A stretch of 64,000 bases of DNA, from assembly GCA_021014325.1 (NCBI GenBank), contig CM037463.1:4273001-4337000 (forward strand), given 5' to 3'. A program made the position numbers and the translations under genes. The notes under the pieces are model-generated. The model saw nothing but the letters and a program-made list of their open reading frames with translations. It searched no databases and was not told the origin of the DNA. Position 1 is the first letter of the stretch. Each line of letters starts with the position of its first letter. Shown here in pieces: positions 63,201-64,000 of this stretch. Source of the stretch: Plazaster borealis (taxonomy: Eukaryota > Echinodermata > Asteroidea > Forcipulatida > Labidiasteridae).

Positions 63201-63719
63201 CTGTCCTTCTTATTAACTACTACCTGGGCGGGAGGTAGGAAGTCGGGCGGGACTACTACAATAATTTAATTATAGATAGTTTTACTGTGAACTAATTTTG
63301 CGCGAGTCGCTCAGTCCCAAGCGCCTGAACCAAAGACGCTGGGATGGGCTGACTTATACACAGGCGCAGTGTGCCATTTCCCCCGGTCTAATAACCCCCG
63401 TCACCTCTTCCTGTTTACGAAAAATTTGATCTTTCAATAATAATAATGTGCTCTACACCCATTAAAAAAATAGGGCTCGATCCCAGCATTAACCATTTTA
63501 AACAGGTGGACAATTTATGTTTACTTGTTTGTAGTTTTATTTGCGTGATATGGGAATAAGAAGTCAATGGTGTTACTTCTATTTTCACAGATATCAACGA
63601 GTGTGCAGCAAACACTGATAACTGTTCCATGATCGCCAACACAAAATGTTCAAATAACATCGGCGGGTTCGACTGCGTATGTCGGACAAACTTCTTCCTC
63701 ATTGGTGGAACTTGCCAAG
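42457..63719 (+). CDS. SEA, mucin and EGF modular extracellular protein (continues past the right edge)
   Basis: Visible exons: 42457-42508, 43495-43524, 43985-44109, 45526-45742, 46240-46269, 46578-46595, 46764-46888, 48376-48562, 48996-49358, 50038-50430, 50928-51122, 51786-51914, 53015-53134, 54334-54585, 55735-55857, 56406-56525, 57837-57959, 58525-58647, 59031-59165, 59526-59648, 59986-60102, 60705-60821, 61273-61521, 62276-62425, 62893-63015 and 63591-63719. That is about 1,289 residues, all joining in phase. Exon 1 encodes a signal peptide ([18 protein letters not shown]). SEA-like pairs, Thr/Ser-rich mucin segments and 17 EGF modules follow. Junctions are phase 1, except the one inside each SEA module (phase 0). 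The protein is probably secreted or anchored by a later transmembrane segment outside the window. It resembles fibropellin, fibrillin and mucin-EGF proteins in parts only; I do not know an orthologue. SEA copy 2 exons are the least certain. Confidence 0.82.
42886..43390. repeat. GGGTCAG-rich foldback split by a telomere-core element
   Basis: The left arm (CTCCCGGGTCAGAATTGAC, GGGGCCTGACCCATTTC-like, TGACCCGGA) and right arm (ATGGCCCAGAAGTGGGTC, GGGTCAGGCCCAC, CATCCGGGTCG) are related in inverted order. Relatives are at 54646-54800 and 61826-61970. The interruption is at 42975-43240. Confidence 0.65.
42975..43240. mobile_element. TIR element with telomere-like core, copy 2
   Basis: Inverted ends ACACCGCAGCGAGGGGTTTTG and CAAAACCCCTCGCTGC enclose a run of CCCTAA, CCCTGA and CCCTAAA units at about 43047-43168. 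It is flanked by the 8-bp direct repeat GACCCGGA (42967-42974 and 43241-43248). The unoccupied form of the site is visible at 54718-54735 (TGACCCGGAAACTGTG). Confidence 0.85.
44299..44683. mobile_element. MITE family A, copy 9, inside SEA module 1 intron
   Basis: Ends AAAGACACTGGACACCTTTGG and AGTGTCCAGTGCCTTTAA. The centre is the GAGACCTC...GAGGTCTC type. It is absent at the matching place in the second SEA unit. Confidence 0.85.
44798..45170. mobile_element. MITE family A, copy 10, same intron
   Basis: Ends AAAGGCACTGGACACGTTTGG and CGTGTCCAGTGCCTAA. The centre is CTTCAGGCCTGAAG. The corresponding empty site in the second SEA unit reads TTGAACTTGCCTTACCGAGC near 47318. Confidence 0.88.
46240..48562 (+). 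other. SEA-like module 2, duplicated and remodelled
   Basis: Exons 46240-46269, 46578-46595 (18-base microexon), 46764-46888 and 48376-48562 duplicate unit 1. The second SEA exon is broken: its original start (TCCGTGAGCAACATTAAC at 47665) hits TAA after about 35 bases. Sequence related to unit 1 resumes only at 48379. A new acceptor TTTACAG just before 48376 restores the phase. Changes relative to unit 1 include two added Cys in the [11 protein letters not shown] region. Confidence 0.6.
47697..48375. mobile_element. insertion inside the second SEA exon
   Basis: About 680 bases absent from the paralogous exon at 45526-45742. Starts ACTCTAAAAAAGAAGTGTAA. Contains several TGGGTAA and TTACCC words and CTCTAAAAGGTAAGAATTTT near the end, as in short TIR elements. 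No ORF is convincing. Confidence 0.65.
48803..50917 (+). repeat. tandem duplication of a mucin exon unit (1,042 and 1,073 bp)
   Basis: Unit 1 is 48803-49844 and unit 2 is 49845-50917, nearly identical through exon and introns. Each holds one mucin exon (48996-49358, 121 residues; 50038-50430, 131 residues). Both exons are built of 10-residue repeats such as [10 protein letters not shown] and [10 protein letters not shown], and both start by completing a GAG codon. Unit 2 has one more 30-base repeat. Thr and Ser density implies heavy O-glycosylation. Each unit also carries a decayed EGF exon (49671-49740, 50744-50813). Confidence 0.9.
50928..51122 (+). other. third mucin exon, Pro/Thr repeats
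   Basis: 65 residues with five-residue PTATT-type repeats ([24 protein letters not shown]), phase 1 at both ends. It is a different repeat from the two preceding mucin exons, so it arose separately. Confidence 0.85.
51398..51719. mobile_element. MITE family I
   Basis: Ends AAAGGTATTGTACCCTTTTG and CAATAGTGTACAGGGCCT, centre TTTTTATCGCACGTGATAAAAA. The internal TCAATTGGTCATCGAGGTCACGAG-type words echo families A and B. Confidence 0.65.
52038..52258. mobile_element. MITE family D, truncated copy
   Basis: Retains the centre (ACACGGTCGGCCATTTTGTG and its inverse) and the right arm to CCAAGGCAACGTGTCCCTTAA. The left arm is missing. Confidence 0.75.
53335..54207. mobile_element. MITE family E, copy 2, interrupted
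   Basis: The ends (GGAGCTTTGTCGTCATGATC, CAGGCCTG, CCCAGTTACT and GCAGTAACTGGG, GGCCTGCTGC) match copy 1 at 7004-7213. A separate TIR element fills 53428-54122. Confidence 0.65.
53428..54122. mobile_element. about 695-bp TIR element nested in family E
   Basis: GACTGTGCAAGTCTCGCGC is inverted at the other end as GCGCGAGACTTGCACAGTC, with TA on both sides. Inner words (TTTACGTGGG and CCACGTAAG) are also inverted. There is no ORF of note. Confidence 0.7.
54646..54800. repeat. GGGTCAG-type repeat, partial
   Basis: CTCCCAGGTCAGAACTGAC, GGGCCTGACCCATTTCTTGG and TGACCCGGAAACTGTG match the left part of 42886-43390 without the telomere-core insertion. Confidence 0.7.
55319..55709. mobile_element. 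MITE family C, copy 3
   Basis: Ends AAAGGGTCTGTATACGTTTGG and CCAAACGTATACAATCCC, 25 bases before the EGF exon at 55735. This is the most complete family C copy. Confidence 0.8.
57409..57780. mobile_element. MITE family A, copy 11
   Basis: Ends AAAGGTATCGTACACGTTTGG and CGTGTACAGTGCCTTTA. The centre is CTTCCTGCAAGAAG. It lies 56 bases upstream of the EGF exon at 57837. Confidence 0.85.
58113..58380 (+). mobile_element. tRNA-Leu-derived SINE
   Basis: The head 58113-58200 reads as a tRNA: A box TGGCCGAGCGG, anticodon-loop region CTCAAGT (CAA), B box GTTTGATTCCC, and 5' GTGCCAT able to pair with 3' ATGACA with one mismatch. The body has no tRNA character and ends GCGCTATATAAGAACCAAG, typical of a SINE tail. 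It could be transcribed by pol III, but it is not a functional tRNA gene by context. Confidence 0.82.
60188..60424. repeat. CAA/CAG trinucleotide microsatellite
   Basis: About 237 bases of CAA units with interspersed CAG runs (60255-60284 and 60343-60351) and AATAAC interruptions. Intronic, between EGF exons 59986-60102 and 60705-60821. Confidence 0.95.
61562..62163. repeat. two TTAAGCAG foldbacks around a GGGTCAG repeat
   Basis: Foldbacks 61562-61756 and 61973-62163 each start and end with GGGCCCAATTTCAT/ATGAAATTGGG and hold CTGCTTAAGCAG, CTGCTTATTTCTGCTTAG-like and GGTTACCAGCCAAACTACC words. Between them is a GGGTCAG-type repeat (CCTGACCCAGAAATGGGTC). This is an intronic cluster before EGF exon 62276. 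Confidence 0.75.
62515..62760. repeat. foldback family J copy 3 with inner inverted repeat
   Basis: The left side ATGACAACACAACACACATA, CAGAAGCAGTCAAGTGG and AGAGAGAGAGG match family J. The inner pair TTTAGTCTTGGTGCAAGACG and CGTCTTGCACCAAGACTAAA flanks about 60 bases and looks like a separate insertion. Confidence 0.7.
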
Positions 63720-64000
63720 GTAAAAAGTCTTTATTTATCTTCCAAATTCTAATAAACTTGATAACAGGTTTGTCCAACTATGACTCATACTTCACTTCAA
63801 TTCAGGCAACACTTGTTCTTATCGAATGTTCAATAGGTTCTTTCTATGAATGGAACCTATACCTGGCCCTTTTTTTTCATCTCGGCAAAGCTATAAAAAT
63901 CATTCTCAGCTTTTTTATACTAAACTTGAGTCTTTATCTTTTTTGGCTCTTTGACACAACTCGATCAATAATTAATGTGCACAAAACAAATCTGACTGCA

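Larger units (their letters stand above)
51786..63719 (+). other. EGF module array, 15 exons and 17 modules visible
   Basis: Most modules carry the calcium-binding signature D-(I/V)-(D/N)-E-C and the C-x-(N/D)-T-x-G-S-(F/Y)-x-C-x-C consensus for Asn/Asp hydroxylation. Examples are [17 protein letters not shown] at 53015 and [16 protein letters not shown] at 60705. Exons 54334-54585 and 61273-61521 each encode two modules. The module at 58525 begins [11 protein letters not shown] and lacks the calcium motif; 51786 begins VDECTMN. Each exon starts and ends in phase 1. The array probably continues past 63719. Confidence 0.92.

Overview
This is a eukaryotic, animal-type window. Long genes are split by GT-AG introns, and short inverted-repeat elements fill introns and spacers. 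The protein relatives, the TTAGGG-type telomere-like repeats and the abundant miniature foldback repeats suggest an invertebrate deuterostome. An echinoderm such as a sea star fits best, but this is inference because no species marker is present.

Layout. (1) Positions 244-2117, minus strand: the first three coding exons of methylsterol monooxygenase 1 (MSMO1, sterol C4 demethylation); the rest lies beyond the left edge. (2) 4768-11206, plus: a five-exon NIFK homologue (nucleolar RNA-binding partner of Ki-67), 530 residues, with an unusually long tail rich in Thr-Pro sites. (3) 12601-17718: a three-layer nest, with a Ty3/Gypsy LTR retrotransposon (13047-17641, identical 133-bp LTRs) inside a MITE, itself inside an older inverted repeat. 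(4) 19400-23335, plus: a four-exon MDH1B homologue, 543 residues, lacking key malate dehydrogenase catalytic residues. (5) 29480-36097, minus: a seven-exon, 889-residue protein with a C-terminal kinase domain and an N-terminal half I do not recognise. (6) 42457 to past the right edge, plus: a large secreted or membrane-anchored modular protein with signal peptide, two SEA-like modules, three Thr/Ser-rich mucin exons and at least 17 EGF modules. Its exon junctions are phase 1, apart from one phase-0 junction inside each SEA module.

Genes and repeats interact. Several MITEs sit within a few bases of 3' splice sites. In the SEA/EGF gene, module and tandem duplication have been followed by decay (fossil EGF exons, an exon split by an insertion). 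The repeats form about ten small TIR or foldback families. One family (AAAGGCACTGGACACG ends) has at least 11 copies whose arms are conserved while the palindromic centre varies. Another carries a telomere-like core.

The genes do not form one pathway. No CRISPR, operon or bacterial feature is present. Exon boundaries were set by hand from splice motifs, reading phase and family similarity; no alignment or RNA evidence was available.
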